NCBI GenBank assembly: GCA_016650045.1
Contig: JAENWK010000011.1
Coordinates: 1 to 38,189 of the forward strand
DNA from: Eubacteriaceae bacterium
GTDB taxonomy: Bacteria > Bacillota > Clostridia > Eubacteriales > Eubacteriaceae
Length of the DNA: 38,189 nt
Direction: 5' to 3'
Shown here: positions 1-7,307 of the stretch, one piece after another
Layout of the letters: each line of letters starts with the position of its first letter
Numbering within the stretch: position 1 is the stretch's first letter
Program-made: the position numbers and the translations under genes
Notes under the pieces: generated by a model
The model's database searches: none
What the model saw: the letters and a program-made list of their open reading frames with translations, nothing else
What the model was told of the DNA's origin: nothing

Positions 1-104
1 CTTTTGAACGATACGTAAATAAACAGTCCCATCGAAGTGATCTGCCTGGCATCATCTTCTGATGATTGCTTTGATCCCGTGAAACCGTTTTACTGCTTCT
101 TAAT

Positions 105-124
105 GCACTCTCTTTTATGAGTGC
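105..124 (+). terminator. weak hairpin, possible terminator
   Basis: Six-base arms GCACTC (105-110) and GAGTGC (119-124) enclose an 8-base loop and are followed on the + strand by a T-rich stretch (to about 142). It lies just past the stop codon of the thioredoxin gene on the - strand, but the T-rich side faces the + strand. It may end a gene entering from the left edge. The stem is short, so the call is tentative. Nothing else is recognised in bases 1-155. Confidence 0.3.
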
Positions 125-155
125 TTATGTTTTATCTTTTTAATGGTTGTATTCA

Positions 156-476
156 TCAGTGGGCAAAATAATCTAATCGATCCTTAATATAGTTTTTTGA
201 TTGCAGACCCACTATGCTCTCAACAACTTTGCCATTTTTAAAGATTTTCATATTCGGTACACTCATAACTTTAAATTCTTTGGCTAAAGCCTGGTTCTGA
301 TCAATATCAATCTTATAAACCTGAGCTTTATCTTTAATGGCTTCGGAAACTTCTGTTAATACAGGTGCCAGTGCTTTACAAGGCACACACCATGTTGCGA
401 AAAAATCCACCAATACAACACCCGTACTCTTTAATACAAGTTCACGAAATTCGCCTTCATCAATTATTTTCACCAT
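156..476 (-). CDS. trxA: thioredoxin with WCVPC active site
   Basis: Thioredoxin-fold dithiol oxidoreductase of 106 residues, the normal size for a single-domain cytosolic thioredoxin. The redox motif is WCVPC (Cys30 and Cys33) after the usual VDFFAT strand, and the cis-proline loop appears as SVPN near residue 72. Valine replaces the usual glycine of WCGPC, which in this family can shift redox potential or partner choice. The start has a good ribosome binding site (AAGGAG). It follows the iron-sulfur flavoprotein gene by 23 bases on the same strand, so the two are probably co-transcribed and may share electrons. Thioredoxin identity is secure; the partner is inferred. Confidence 0.93.
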   Translation of the reverse strand: MVKIIDEGEFRELVLKSTGVVLVDFFATWCVPCKALAPVLTEVSEAIKDKAQVYKIDIDQNQALAKEFKVMSVPNMKIFKNGKVVESIVGLQSKNYIKDRLDYFAH

Positions 477-499
477 AGTATTTTCTCCTTTTTTTATTT

Positions 500-1069
500 C
501 TATCTGCTTTTCGCAAATTCGTTGACTAATTGTCCAAGATCTTTCAATGCTTCCAATGATTTTTCATTTTCCATGGTTCCCACTTCATCGGTATGAGAAA
601 ACTGAACAAAACCAATTTCATGACAATTGAGAGACTTTTTATACCATTCCAGGGTATTATCGATGGCCTGGAACTGACGCGGATAATGGGGTGCGCCTCC
701 AACAGCAATCACTGCGATTTCCTTTTGTTTTATTATTGAACGATCCTTAAGATTATAAAGCATTTGGGTACGATCAATAATAGCTTTAATCTTTGATGGG
801 AATGCACTGAAATACACTGGACTTGCTATCACCAGTAAATCACAGGTTTCAAATTTCTGATAAATGTCTGTCATATCATCATCTTTAGTGATACATTCCC
901 CTTGATGCGGTATGCAATAATCACAAGCTTTGCATGGCTCCACTCGTATTTTATTAACGTTATAGATATGAACATCCTGAGACCCCTGGATTTGGTTTAA
1001 AAAAAAGTCCAAAGCTTTTTGTGTATTGTGTCCATTGCGATGACTTCCCATAATAGCAACAATTTCCAT
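500..1069 (-). CDS. iron-sulfur flavoprotein / NADPH-dependent FMN reductase family
   Basis: A 189-residue flavodoxin-fold protein. The N-terminal strand and phosphate loop (MGSHRNGHNT, residues 7-16) are typical of NADPH-dependent FMN reductases that bind FMN. The cysteine pattern Cys46-x2-Cys49-x2-Cys52-x6-Cys59 matches the compact CX2CX2CX4-7C cluster motif of archaeal and clostridial iron-sulfur flavoproteins (Isf), which hold one [4Fe-4S] cluster and one FMN. The motif SPVYFSAFPSKIKAIIDR (about residues 95-112) is the second flavin-contact region. Family knowledge suggests a soluble electron carrier or a reductase of oxidants such as O2 or H2O2. A downstream thioredoxin gene makes a redox pair plausible. 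The exact substrate is unknown. Confidence 0.82.
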   Translation of the reverse strand: MEIVAIMGSHRNGHNTQKALDFFLNQIQGSQDVHIYNVNKIRVEPCKACDYCIPHQGECITKDDDMTDIYQKFETCDLLVIASPVYFSAFPSKIKAIIDRTQMLYNLKDRSIIKQKEIAVIAVGGAPHYPRQFQAIDNTLEWYKKSLNCHEIGFVQFSHTDEVGTMENEKSLEALKDLGQLVNEFAKSR

Positions 1070-1103
1070 AGTGAATATCCTTTCCTGTTTAGTTAGTACT
1101 GAT

Positions 1104-1109
1104 ATTATA
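1104..1109 (-). promoter_or_regulatory. candidate -10 box of flavoprotein-thioredoxin unit
   Basis: Perfect TATAAT on the - strand, 35 bases upstream of the flavoprotein start codon. The matching -35 region (TGTTTT at 17-base spacing) is poor, so this is a moderate call. Confidence 0.4.
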
Positions 1110-1190
1110 CCCGAATTAATGGAAATAAAACAGGCCTATTACTTTTCCATACCAGAATTAACCAATCTCTTTTAATGGATTTTTAAATAC

Positions 1191-1236
1191 AAAAAAAGAA
1201 AAAACCGAGGCCGTGTGAAAAGCACTCGATTTTTTC
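1191..1236 (-). terminator. rho-independent terminator of the PH-like membrane protein gene
   Basis: Arms 1198-1209 and 1225-1236 pair over 11 of 12 positions. On the - strand the stem is followed by a long T-rich run (1197-1191). It lies 70 bases past the stop of the 1306-1800 gene and separates it from the flavoprotein unit. The rest of 1070-1305 holds only the flavoprotein promoter region. Confidence 0.7.
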
Positions 1237-1305
1237 TTAAAACTTTGAAAGAGGGTAACTTGTTATGCCTAAATAATACCCTAATATTCTTAAGTCCCGC
1301 TTAAG

Positions 1306-1800
1306 CTATTTTATTTCGACCTGTTTTTTTAACAAATCATAAAATTTTCCTGAACATTGGACTTTTATACAACAAATTTTTCCTTGTCTTTCAAAATAAA
1401 GGGCATATTTTCTCTTCCCTTCAATTTTTCCTAATGTTAAATTTTTTGTTGTTCCCTTAACTCTTTTAGCCTCTCCCAATGGCAGGAGGTCTTTCACCTC
1501 GGTCATTGCAATATTAGCCACTTCTTTTTTCCAAAAAAAGATTTTTCGAACAATTTTTAATCGGTCATGGGTTAATGTCATTTCAAACATCATGGTAATG
1601 AATCGCAATGACCATAAAAAAGCAATAAACATCACTGTCAAAGAGACAAGGCCAATGCCTGTTTTAATTTGATAATTACTTAATGTGTTAATCCATTGAT
1701 TATATAAAAAAGTATATCCAATGATAACAGCAAAAAGAATGACCATTGTTGGTAAGCTGATCTGTTTACTTTCCAGGGTTTCCCGTGCTTTAACTGCCAT
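1306..1800 (-). CDS. membrane protein with two helices and a PH-like C-terminal domain
   Basis: A 164-residue protein, not matched to a named family with certainty. Two hydrophobic segments (about residues 17-34 and 47-69) form a helical hairpin. They are followed by a roughly 90-residue cytosolic region of alternating beta-type strands beginning at FEMTLTHDRLKIVRK. This pattern of two helices then a THDRL...R start resembles bacterial PH-domain (bPH) membrane proteins. The ribosome binding site GGAGG lies 4 bases from the ATG. The gene sits alone between terminators on both sides, so it is a single-gene unit. Function unknown; the PH assignment is an inference from sequence style. Confidence 0.7.
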   Translation of the reverse strand: MAVKARETLESKQISLPTMVILFAVIIGYTFLYNQWINTLSNYQIKTGIGLVSLTVMFIAFLWSLRFITMMFEMTLTHDRLKIVRKIFFWKKEVANIAMTEVKDLLPLGEAKRVKGTTKNLTLGKIEGKRKYALYFERQGKICCIKVQCSGKFYDLLKKQVEIK

Positions 1801-1851
1801 AATGCCTCCAGAATCTTAAGATTGACTTTCATTATACCCTATTTTCACCAT

Positions 1852-1877
1852 AAAAAAAAGAGCCTCAGCTCTTTTTT
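1852..1877 (-). terminator. rho-independent terminator of rubredoxin gene
   Basis: Arms AAAAAAGAGC (1854-1863) and GCTCTTTTTT (1868-1877) enclose a 4-base loop. On the - strand the hairpin ends in eight T residues. It lies 23 bases past the rubredoxin stop codon. Confidence 0.85.
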
Positions 1878-1900
1878 CAAGATCATTGTTTTAAAGGGTT

Positions 1901-2062
1901 TTAGTCTACTGGAGAAAAGTCTTCTTTAGAAACGCCACATTCCGGACAAACCCAATCTTCAGGGATATCTTTAAACGCAGTTCCTGGTGCTACGCCATTA
2001 TCTGGATCTCCAACGGCTGGATCATACACATAACCACAAACATCACATTCATATTTTTGCAT
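1901..2062 (-). CDS. rubredoxin
   Basis: A 53-residue rubredoxin: a small one-electron carrier with one iron held by four cysteines, here Cys6-x2-Cys9 ([10 protein letters not shown]) and Cys39-x2-Cys42 (VCPECG). Size and both knuckles match typical clostridial rubredoxins. I place the start at 2062 because AGGAGG lies 7 bases upstream; a longer reading from 2098 would add 12 residues ahead of that ribosome binding site. In anaerobes rubredoxin commonly passes electrons to oxygen- and peroxide-reducing proteins, which fits the flavoprotein and ferredoxin genes nearby. It is a single-gene unit with its own terminator. Confidence 0.96.
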   Translation of the reverse strand: MQKYECDVCGYVYDPAVGDPDNGVAPGTAFKDIPEDWVCPECGVSKEDFSPVD

Positions 2063-2194
2063 TTTCTTCCTCCTCATATAATTATAAAAAAATATCACAT
2101 TTTTTTATTTTACACTTCAGCTACTACTTACCCGACTTTTTCACATTTTATCACATTTAAGTAAATTTAAATAAATTCGTTCTTGGTTAATGTC

Positions 2195-2234
2195 AAAGAC
2201 ACCTCATAGTTTAATCTAAAAGGTGTCTTTTTTT
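2195..2234. terminator. hairpin downstream of ferredoxin, T-run on the + side
   Basis: Ten-base perfect arms AAAGACACCT (2195-2204) and AGGTGTCTTT (2221-2230) with a 16-base loop. It begins about 15 bases past the ferredoxin stop, where a terminator is expected, but the long T-run (2228-2234) follows the stem on the + strand. On the - strand the stem is preceded by A residues and followed only by TTTGACATT. It probably ends the ferredoxin mRNA, perhaps with modest efficiency. Confidence 0.6.
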
Positions 2235-2248
2235 GTAATTGAAGCTAA

Positions 2249-2416
2249 TTACTCAGCAGCAATTGCTTCTACTGGACATTCATCTGCACATGTACCACAG
2301 TCAGTACATTTTGCTGGATCAATAACATAGATATCGCCTTCAGAAATTGCTTCTGCTGGACATACGTCCGCACAAGATCCGCAAGCTATACATTCGTCTG
2401 AAATTTTATAAGCCAT
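2249..2416 (-). CDS. 2[4Fe-4S] ferredoxin, clostridial type
   Basis: A 55-residue bacterial ferredoxin that carries low-potential electrons between oxidoreductases such as hydrogenase, Rnf and pyruvate:ferredoxin oxidoreductase. Two cluster motifs are visible: CIACGSCADVCP (residues 9-20) and CTDCGTCADECP (residues 37-48), giving eight cysteines. The start MAYKISDECI is the standard clostridial N-terminus and the length is canonical. A GGAGGG ribosome binding site lies 8 bases upstream. The gene is flanked by its own promoter and a hairpin, so it is monocistronic, as is usual for this highly expressed protein. Confidence 0.97.
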   Translation of the reverse strand: MAYKISDECIACGSCADVCPAEAISEGDIYVIDPAKCTDCGTCADECPVEAIAAE

Positions 2417-2451
2417 TGAAAAACCCTCCTTTTAACATTAATAACATTCTT

Positions 2452-2479
2452 ATTATATACTTTTTTATCCTGAAATCAA
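2452..2479 (-). promoter_or_regulatory. ferredoxin promoter
   Basis: On the - strand TTGATT (2474-2479) and TATAAT (2452-2457) are separated by 16 bases, a near-consensus housekeeping promoter. The -35 box ends 6 bases from the ricT stop codon. The predicted start of transcription leaves a short leader with a strong ribosome binding site. Confidence 0.65.
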
Positions 2480-2484
2480 GATGA

Positions 2485-3324
2485 TTATTTGTCTTTTTTA
2501 ACTTTTTCAAACTTTTTCACTTCAAGTTCCTCTAACTTGTACTTCATAACCTCAGTTTCATCTTTGTTTATCTGTATTTTAACAAATACCGTTTCCTCAA
2601 GAATACTGAGCTTGAAGACCTCGCCCTCGCCATCGGCGGTAATAACTCGCTGTCCAACTTTTGGTAGTTTTTTAGAAACTTCTTCATAAAATTCCTGTTC
2701 ATAGGTCAGACAACATAAGAGCCGACCGCAAATTCCTGAAATCTTTGTAGAATTTAAGGAAAGGTTTTGTTCCTTTGCCATTTTAATGGAAACCGGTGTA
2801 AACTCACCTAACCATTGGGCGCAACAAGTGGTTCGGCCGCAAACCCCAAGACTCTTAAAAAGTTTTGCTTCATCCCGAACGCCGATTTGTCTTAACTCAA
2901 TACGCACTTTGAAAATTGATGCTAAGTCCTTTACCAACTCTCGAAAGTCTACCCGTCCTTCAGCAGTAAAATAAAAAATTGCTTTTTTATGATCAAAGGT
3001 ATACTCCACATCAATCAACTTCATTTCAAGCTTATGCTTCTGCGCTTTTGCAATGAAAAGTTCCTTTGCTTCAAATTCTCGTGATTTAAGCTTTTCAAAA
3101 TCTTTTGTATCTTTCTCGGTTGCCTTCCGAATCACAGGCTTTACCGGAGCCACAATCTCTTCTTCCCCGACTTCCCGGGCTTCCAGAGCAATCTCTCCAT
3201 ACTCAATTCCTCTGACGGTTTCAACGATCACTGGATCAAATTGTTTTAATTCAAATTCCATAGGATCGAAGTAATATATTTTTCCAACTTTTTTAAATCG
3301 TACCCCGACGACTGATTTTCCCAT
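2485..3324 (-). CDS. ricT: RicT / YaaT, PSP1-domain regulator of RNA maturation
   Basis: A 279-residue member of the YaaT/PSP1 family. In Bacillus RicT joins RicA and RicF in the Y-complex, which binds [4Fe-4S] clusters and aids RNase Y mRNA processing and sporulation signalling. The two cysteine signatures are intact: CGRTTCC (Cys162, 167, 168) and CGRLLCC (Cys199, 204, 205). The PSP1 core spans about residues 60-150 and the tail is lysine-rich. Its ATG overlaps the holB stop by one base (TAATG), indicating translational coupling. The holB-yaaT order is the one found near the B. subtilis origin. Genes for RicA and RicF are not in this window. Confidence 0.93.
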   Translation of the reverse strand: MGKSVVGVRFKKVGKIYYFDPMEFELKQFDPVIVETVRGIEYGEIALEAREVGEEEIVAPVKPVIRKATEKDTKDFEKLKSREFEAKELFIAKAQKHKLEMKLIDVEYTFDHKKAIFYFTAEGRVDFRELVKDLASIFKVRIELRQIGVRDEAKLFKSLGVCGRTTCCAQWLGEFTPVSIKMAKEQNLSLNSTKISGICGRLLCCLTYEQEFYEEVSKKLPKVGQRVITADGEGEVFKLSILEETVFVKIQINKDETEVMKYKLEELEVKKFEKVKKDK

Positions 3325-4316
3325 TAGTTATATCCTTTCTGAGTTTTCATAATTTTAATAAATGTCTTTTCCCATTGTAGCCTTAAATTAACATTATATT
3401 GTAAAGTCGCCATCATATCAAACAAAGTTTTCAAGATAGCCTGATTTTTTTCATAACTCAGTAATTTTAAGTAGGCGACATGGGCTTGATCTGGTATTTC
3501 TCCTCCGGGCAATTCCAGACCTTGGAGAAGGAGTCCAACCTCATAAAACCACTGAATAAAAAATCCCAGGATTTCTTCACTCATGGCTTTATCCTTTGAC
3601 AGGTTTTCCGCTAAAGAAAACACCTTAAGCTCATCCCCTTTTAACAGACTGTATAAATCTCTCAGATAATGTTTTCTTTCAACTTGAATCTCACTGTTCT
3701 CCAGAAGATAAATTCCCATTCCAGGAGAACCGCCGGATTGGTGCAGCACCTCTTCAATGGCTTCTTTATCATAGTCCGTTTCTTCTTTAAGAATTTCAGC
3801 CACCAGATCATTATCCAGAGGATGAAAATAATAGCTCTGGCAGCGGGAACGAATGGTGTTTAAAATGGTTTGAGGATGACTGGTTAATAAAACAAAGAGA
3901 TTGTAGCTTAAAGGTTCTTCAAGAGATTTGAGTAAGCTATTTTGGGCTTCCGGTGTCAGTCGATCGGCACCATCAATGATAATCATCCGCTGATTTCCAG
4001 TATAGGGTTTAATCGACAATCCACTGACCATTTCCCGAACCTGAATAATTTTAATGGTTGTTTCCCCTTGTTTAGGAGTAATCACCTGAACATCCGGATG
4101 ATTTCCATGGTCAATTTGACTGCAAACTGAACAGTGGCCACAAGGTCTATTCTCAGCACTCATGCAAAGCAGTGATTTGGCAAACTCCAAAGCGGTTTTC
4201 TTTTTCCCGACACCATCAATGCCTGAAAAAAGGTAGGCATGGCTTACCCCACCGGTGAGGATTTCTTTTTTTAGGTGTTCTGTAATGGTTTGATGTCCGT
4301 GAATTTTATCAAGCAT
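3324..4316 (-). CDS. holB: DNA polymerase III clamp loader subunit delta-prime
   Basis: A 330-residue AAA+ protein of the DnaX/HolB family that helps load the DnaN clamp. The N-terminal AHAYLF-like strand leads into a P-loop region GIDGVGKKKT (about residues 32-41), which lacks a standard GK[ST] after the lysine and so may bind nucleotide poorly, as is often true of delta-prime. A zinc-binding set Cys51, Cys59, Cys62, Cys65 follows. The Walker B-like IIIDGADRLT and the SRC motif (RSRCQ, about residue 159) are present. It lies between the DUF2007 gene (28-base gap) and ricT (1-base overlap). Confidence 0.93.
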   Translation of the reverse strand: MLDKIHGHQTITEHLKKEILTGGVSHAYLFSGIDGVGKKKTALEFAKSLLCMSAENRPCGHCSVCSQIDHGNHPDVQVITPKQGETTIKIIQVREMVSGLSIKPYTGNQRMIIIDGADRLTPEAQNSLLKSLEEPLSYNLFVLLTSHPQTILNTIRSRCQSYYFHPLDNDLVAEILKEETDYDKEAIEEVLHQSGGSPGMGIYLLENSEIQVERKHYLRDLYSLLKGDELKVFSLAENLSKDKAMSEEILGFFIQWFYEVGLLLQGLELPGGEIPDQAHVAYLKLLSYEKNQAILKTLFDMMATLQYNVNLRLQWEKTFIKIMKTQKGYN

Positions 4317-4344
4317 CCTTTTTCCCTTCCATTAAATCCCCTGA

Positions 4345-4638
4345 TTAATGGGATTTTTTTGGTTTGTCTTCTTCTTCCATCCATAATTCTTCATCCAGTT
4401 CAGCGCTGAATTCTTCGTAATCAATGAGCCTCGTGGCCTCATCGTAATCGCTTTCTTTGACAAAGACTTCAATATGGGCAGGAGTAAAGCTTCCCATGAA
4501 AATACTGCGAATGGGACCGCCAAAGCCTTTTTCCCGGGTAATCACGGGAATGCCATTGGCACTTAAATAATTCTTTAACAGGATCATATCGATATCTGAA
4601 TAGGCCATTGTTAAATAAGTAAATTGATCTTCAAGCAT
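4345..4638 (-). CDS. DUF2007-type putative signal transducing protein
   Basis: A 97-residue acidic protein that looks like the DUF2007 family: a small ferredoxin-like alpha-beta domain with the pattern YSDIDMILLKNYLSANGIPV (residues 14-33), then a basic loop and an IEVFV strand with a final helix, as in P-II-like folds. Its biochemical role is not established. It overlaps the end of tmk by 8 bases, so it is translationally coupled. In B. subtilis the same slot between tmk and holB holds darA (yaaQ, a c-di-AMP receptor) and yaaR; this protein does not resemble DarA in sequence. Confidence 0.75.
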   Translation of the reverse strand: MLEDQFTYLTMAYSDIDMILLKNYLSANGIPVITREKGFGGPIRSIFMGSFTPAHIEVFVKESDYDEATRLIDYEEFSAELDEELWMEEEDKPKKSH

Positions 4639-5326
4639 TTGTTTTACGCTCCTTAATATTTATTTCGTTCCAAATTTCTTCGTGTATATTGTCAATGCTT
4701 CTGAGTTCACCCTGCTTAATGCAGCGGATCTCTGTCCAGTCATATTCTTCAACTAATGCCAAAGCGCTTTCATAGGAATCTCTTAAATGCTCCGAGCTTT
4801 TTTCATGAATGTCTTTTCCGGCTTTTCCGGTGATTTTATTATCCCGATTTCTCATGAGTTTTTCATTGATTTCAGGTGGAATGTTGAGAAAAAAAACACG
4901 ATCCGGTATGGGCAAACCAAAAATATTAAATTCATAATCCCACAACCAAGCCAAGAATTCCTCGCGTTCAACCGAATCCTTTATTTTTCCTGCCTGATGA
5001 ACCATATTCGCAGTGGTATATCGATCGGCTAAAACAATCCCACCATCCATTAAAAATTTCTCATAATCTTCTTTATATGAAGCATATCGATCAGCGGTAT
5101 AAAAGGTGGATGCAATATAAGGGCTTACGTCCCCGGGATCCTCTCCAAAAGCACCACTGAGATATAATTTTACCATAGCCGAGGACGCCTTGTCATATCG
5201 GGGATAAGAAATCAGCATGACTTTTTGTCCATTCTCAATCAACCGCTTGTAAAGGAGTTCGGTTTGGGTTTGTTTTCCACTGCCATCAACTCCTTCGATG
5301 ACAATGAGCTTTCCTTTAGGCTTCAT
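4631..5326 (-). CDS. tmk: thymidylate kinase
   Basis: dTMP kinase of 231 residues, making dTDP for DNA synthesis. The P-loop is GVDGSGKQTQ (residues 12-21), followed by the DRY motif (DRYTTANMVHQ) and a lid region near RDNKITGK. The start at 5326 gives the standard MKPKGKLIVIEG opening and has a GGGAG ribosome binding site inside the end of the preceding gene; the reading frame stays open 23 codons further upstream but those codons have no such signal. It overlaps the decarboxylase gene by 11 bases and the next gene by 8, a tight operon. It is slightly longer than the approximately 210 residues of many TMKs, with the extra length in the lid and C-terminal part. Confidence 0.94.
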   Translation of the reverse strand: MKPKGKLIVIEGVDGSGKQTQTELLYKRLIENGQKVMLISYPRYDKASSAMVKLYLSGAFGEDPGDVSPYIASTFYTADRYASYKEDYEKFLMDGGIVLADRYTTANMVHQAGKIKDSVEREEFLAWLWDYEFNIFGLPIPDRVFFLNIPPEINEKLMRNRDNKITGKAGKDIHEKSSEHLRDSYESALALVEEYDWTEIRCIKQGELRSIDNIHEEIWNEINIKERKTNA

Positions 5327-6761
5327 GCAGATCTCCCTTTTCTTTAAATAATAATAATTCCCGCTTTTGATTAATGCCAACAATGCTAATCCCATGATCC
5401 ATAAGGTGGTTTAAACCGGCAATCATTTCTTGGTCGATTCGGCTCCCCGGAAGAAGAACCGGAATTCCCGGTGGATAAGGAATAATAAAATCCCCTGCTA
5501 ACCGCTCATTGGCTTCGGCCAAAGGACATTTTTCCTTATGCCTATAAAGCCCCTGCCATAAAGGAACTTCTGTTTTTACTGCTCCGGCAAACAAAAATTC
5601 TTGTGGTAAATCAGAACCTGGTCTAAGCGTTTCACCTTGTAATTCACCATGGATTATCTTTTCATTAAGATCTTTAATGGCCTTAGTTAAGGCCTTCAAA
5701 GCCTCTTGGGTTGTTCCAATGCCTGTCATGGCCAATACATGATTTTTGCCTGAAAGCTCACATCGAATACCATAGCTTTTTGAAAGGATTTCTTCTACCT
5801 GACTTCCGGCAATTCCCCGGGTATGAAATAGCCATTTGCTCTGATCGTAACCTGTGCCGGAGTCATCACCGTTGTAAAGGGTAATTGGGGCAGTGACGGG
5901 TTGATTTTTAAAAAACGTCTCGTGAGCTTCAATAATTTTTTTAAATATGTCTTCGCCGTGTTCAAACGCTGTGTCCACAGCCTCTTCCACTGAAATCATC
6001 AGAGGGTAACTGGGTGATGAGCTTTGGAGCAGGGAAAGAAATTGTTTGACCCGTTGTCGATTAATTCGACTTCCCTGGAAATGGATCAATGAGCTTTGGG
6101 TTAATGATCCTAAAATTTTATGGGTGCTTTGGATGCTCACATCCGCTCCGGCTGCAATGGCATCCAAAGGAAGTTCTTGATTAAAATGCAAATGAGCCCC
6201 GTGAGCCTCATCCACAATGAGAAATTTTCCCTGGCTGTGAAGATAATCCCCAATGGCTTGCACATCACTGGTTGTGCCATAATAAGTGGGATTGGTTAAT
6301 ACCATTCCACGGCTCTGCGGATATTTTATAAGGGCTTCCTTAACACTGTCCAAAGACACCTCTTTTGCAAAGCCCATGCGTGTGTTAAATTCAGGGGTGA
6401 TGAACACTCCTTCAATTCTTCCAAGGGCCAGGGCTCCAAAAACAGATCGATGGCAATTGGTTGGCACAAGAAGCTTTTCTCCTGGCGAACAGGCTCCTAA
6501 AATTGCACTGTGGATGCCGGTGGTAGTACCATTCACAAGAAGTGCGGCTTCTTCACTGCCATAGGCCTTTGCGCATTTCTCCTGAACCTCTTCAATAACC
6601 CCCTGGGGATCATGAAGATTGTCAGCACCAGGTATTTCTGTCATATCATAGGCGAATAGATCAAAGTCATTCCCCCGGCCTTTATGTCCCGGCATATGAA
6701 AACGAAAATGATTAATTTTATTCAAATCCTCTAATTGTTTTTTTAAAATACTTTTCTTCAT
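5316..6761 (-). CDS. Orn/Lys/Arg decarboxylase family PLP enzyme
   Basis: A 481-residue fold-type I PLP enzyme of the Orn/Lys/Arg decarboxylase family, the short form also known as YaaO in Bacillus, which lies next to tmk there too. The N-terminal MPGHKGRG (residues 23-30), the DEAHGAH aspartate region (184-190) and the PLP lysine in STHKILGSLTQSS (Lys215) are all present. The likely reaction is removal of CO2 from arginine, lysine or ornithine to give a polyamine precursor; substrate cannot be read from the sequence. The ATG at 6761 has only a weak ribosome binding site and an in-frame stop three codons upstream, so no longer start is possible. It heads the operon with tmk, DUF2007, holB and ricT. 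Confidence 0.88.
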   Translation of the reverse strand: MKKSILKKQLEDLNKINHFRFHMPGHKGRGNDFDLFAYDMTEIPGADNLHDPQGVIEEVQEKCAKAYGSEEAALLVNGTTTGIHSAILGACSPGEKLLVPTNCHRSVFGALALGRIEGVFITPEFNTRMGFAKEVSLDSVKEALIKYPQSRGMVLTNPTYYGTTSDVQAIGDYLHSQGKFLIVDEAHGAHLHFNQELPLDAIAAGADVSIQSTHKILGSLTQSSLIHFQGSRINRQRVKQFLSLLQSSSPSYPLMISVEEAVDTAFEHGEDIFKKIIEAHETFFKNQPVTAPITLYNGDDSGTGYDQSKWLFHTRGIAGSQVEEILSKSYGIRCELSGKNHVLAMTGIGTTQEALKALTKAIKDLNEKIIHGELQGETLRPGSDLPQEFLFAGAVKTEVPLWQGLYRHKEKCPLAEANERLAGDFIIPYPPGIPVLLPGSRIDQEMIAGLNHLMDHGISIVGINQKRELLLFKEKGDLHEA

Positions 6762-6792
6762 ACTTCTATTTTACCACAAAGGGTCTTCCTTA

Positions 6793-6837
6793 ATTATAGA
6801 AATTTATCTTTTATCTTGATCAAAGGTATTATATAAT
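6793..6837. promoter_or_regulatory. divergent promoter region between decarboxylase and thioredoxin genes
   Basis: The 111-base gap between divergent genes holds TATAAT on the + strand (6832-6837, 35 bases before the thioredoxin ATG) and TATAAT on the - strand (6793-6798). The palindrome TTGATCAA (6816-6823) lies between them and could supply a -35 half for the - strand (19-base spacing) or an operator. The -35 elements are weak for both. Confidence 0.4.
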
Positions 6838-6872
6838 GATGGAGCACTTTAGCAAAAGAAGGAGAAATAAAA

Positions 6873-7199
6873 ATGGCTAATGAAAAACTAATAACCCTGA
6901 ACAAGGAAAATTTTAATACCGAAGTACTATCTTTTGATGGGGCTGTGATGATAGATTTTTGGGCCGAATGGTGTGGTCCCTGTAAAGGTCTTGCTCCTAC
7001 CATTGATGCAATTGCTCTGGAGCTTCCAATCGGCATGAAAGTTTGCAAAATAAATGTGGATGAAAACCAAGCCCTTGCCCAGGAATTCCGAGTAATGAGC
7101 ATTCCAACCGTGGTTTTCTTTAAAAACGGAGAAGTTGTGAACCGTTTCGTCGGGGTTCGCGATAAAAAAGAATATATTGACACTATGAAGAATCTATAG
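6873..7199 (+). CDS. trxA: thioredoxin with classic WCGPC active site
   Basis: A second thioredoxin, 108 residues, with the canonical FWAEWCGPCKG active site (Cys34, Cys37) and the cis-proline loop MSIPTVVFF near residue 74. It reduces protein disulfides using electrons from a thioredoxin reductase, which is not in this window. An AAGGAG ribosome binding site lies 8 bases from the ATG. It is the only gene in the window transcribed toward the origin, so it faces the leftward fork. It is a single-gene unit ending at a bidirectional terminator shared with metG. Confidence 0.96.
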   Translation: MANEKLITLNKENFNTEVLSFDGAVMIDFWAEWCGPCKGLAPTIDAIALELPIGMKVCKINVDENQALAQEFRVMSIPTVVFFKNGEVVNRFVGVRDKKEYIDTMKNL

Positions 7200-7222
7200 A
7201 TTTACATAAATACCAAGACAAT

Positions 7223-7276
7223 AAAAAGCCTGAAAATCCAAGTCATTGATGACTTCGATAGTTTCAGGCTTTTTTT
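7223..7276. terminator. bidirectional terminator between trxA and metG
   Basis: Thirteen-base perfect arms AAAAAGCCTGAAA (7223-7235) and TTTCAGGCTTTTT (7262-7274). Within the loop is a second perfect hairpin, AAGTCAT (7240-7246) with ATGACTT (7249-7255). T-runs follow on both strands, so it can stop the + strand trxA and the - strand metG operon. Confidence 0.9.
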
Positions 7277-7307
7277 ATCTTTATTTTTCTATGGTTTTAT
7301 CATATTT

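Noticed and set aside
1-62. Possible C-terminal end of a + strand gene entering from the left (frame 3, stop TGA at 60-62).
   Set aside because: Only about 19 codons, no recognisable motif. The hairpin at 105-124 is compatible but not proof. Not called as a gene.
6794-7183. Long open frame on the - strand opposite thioredoxin (129 codons).
   Set aside because: Shadow of a conserved thioredoxin; no ribosome binding site or family feature.
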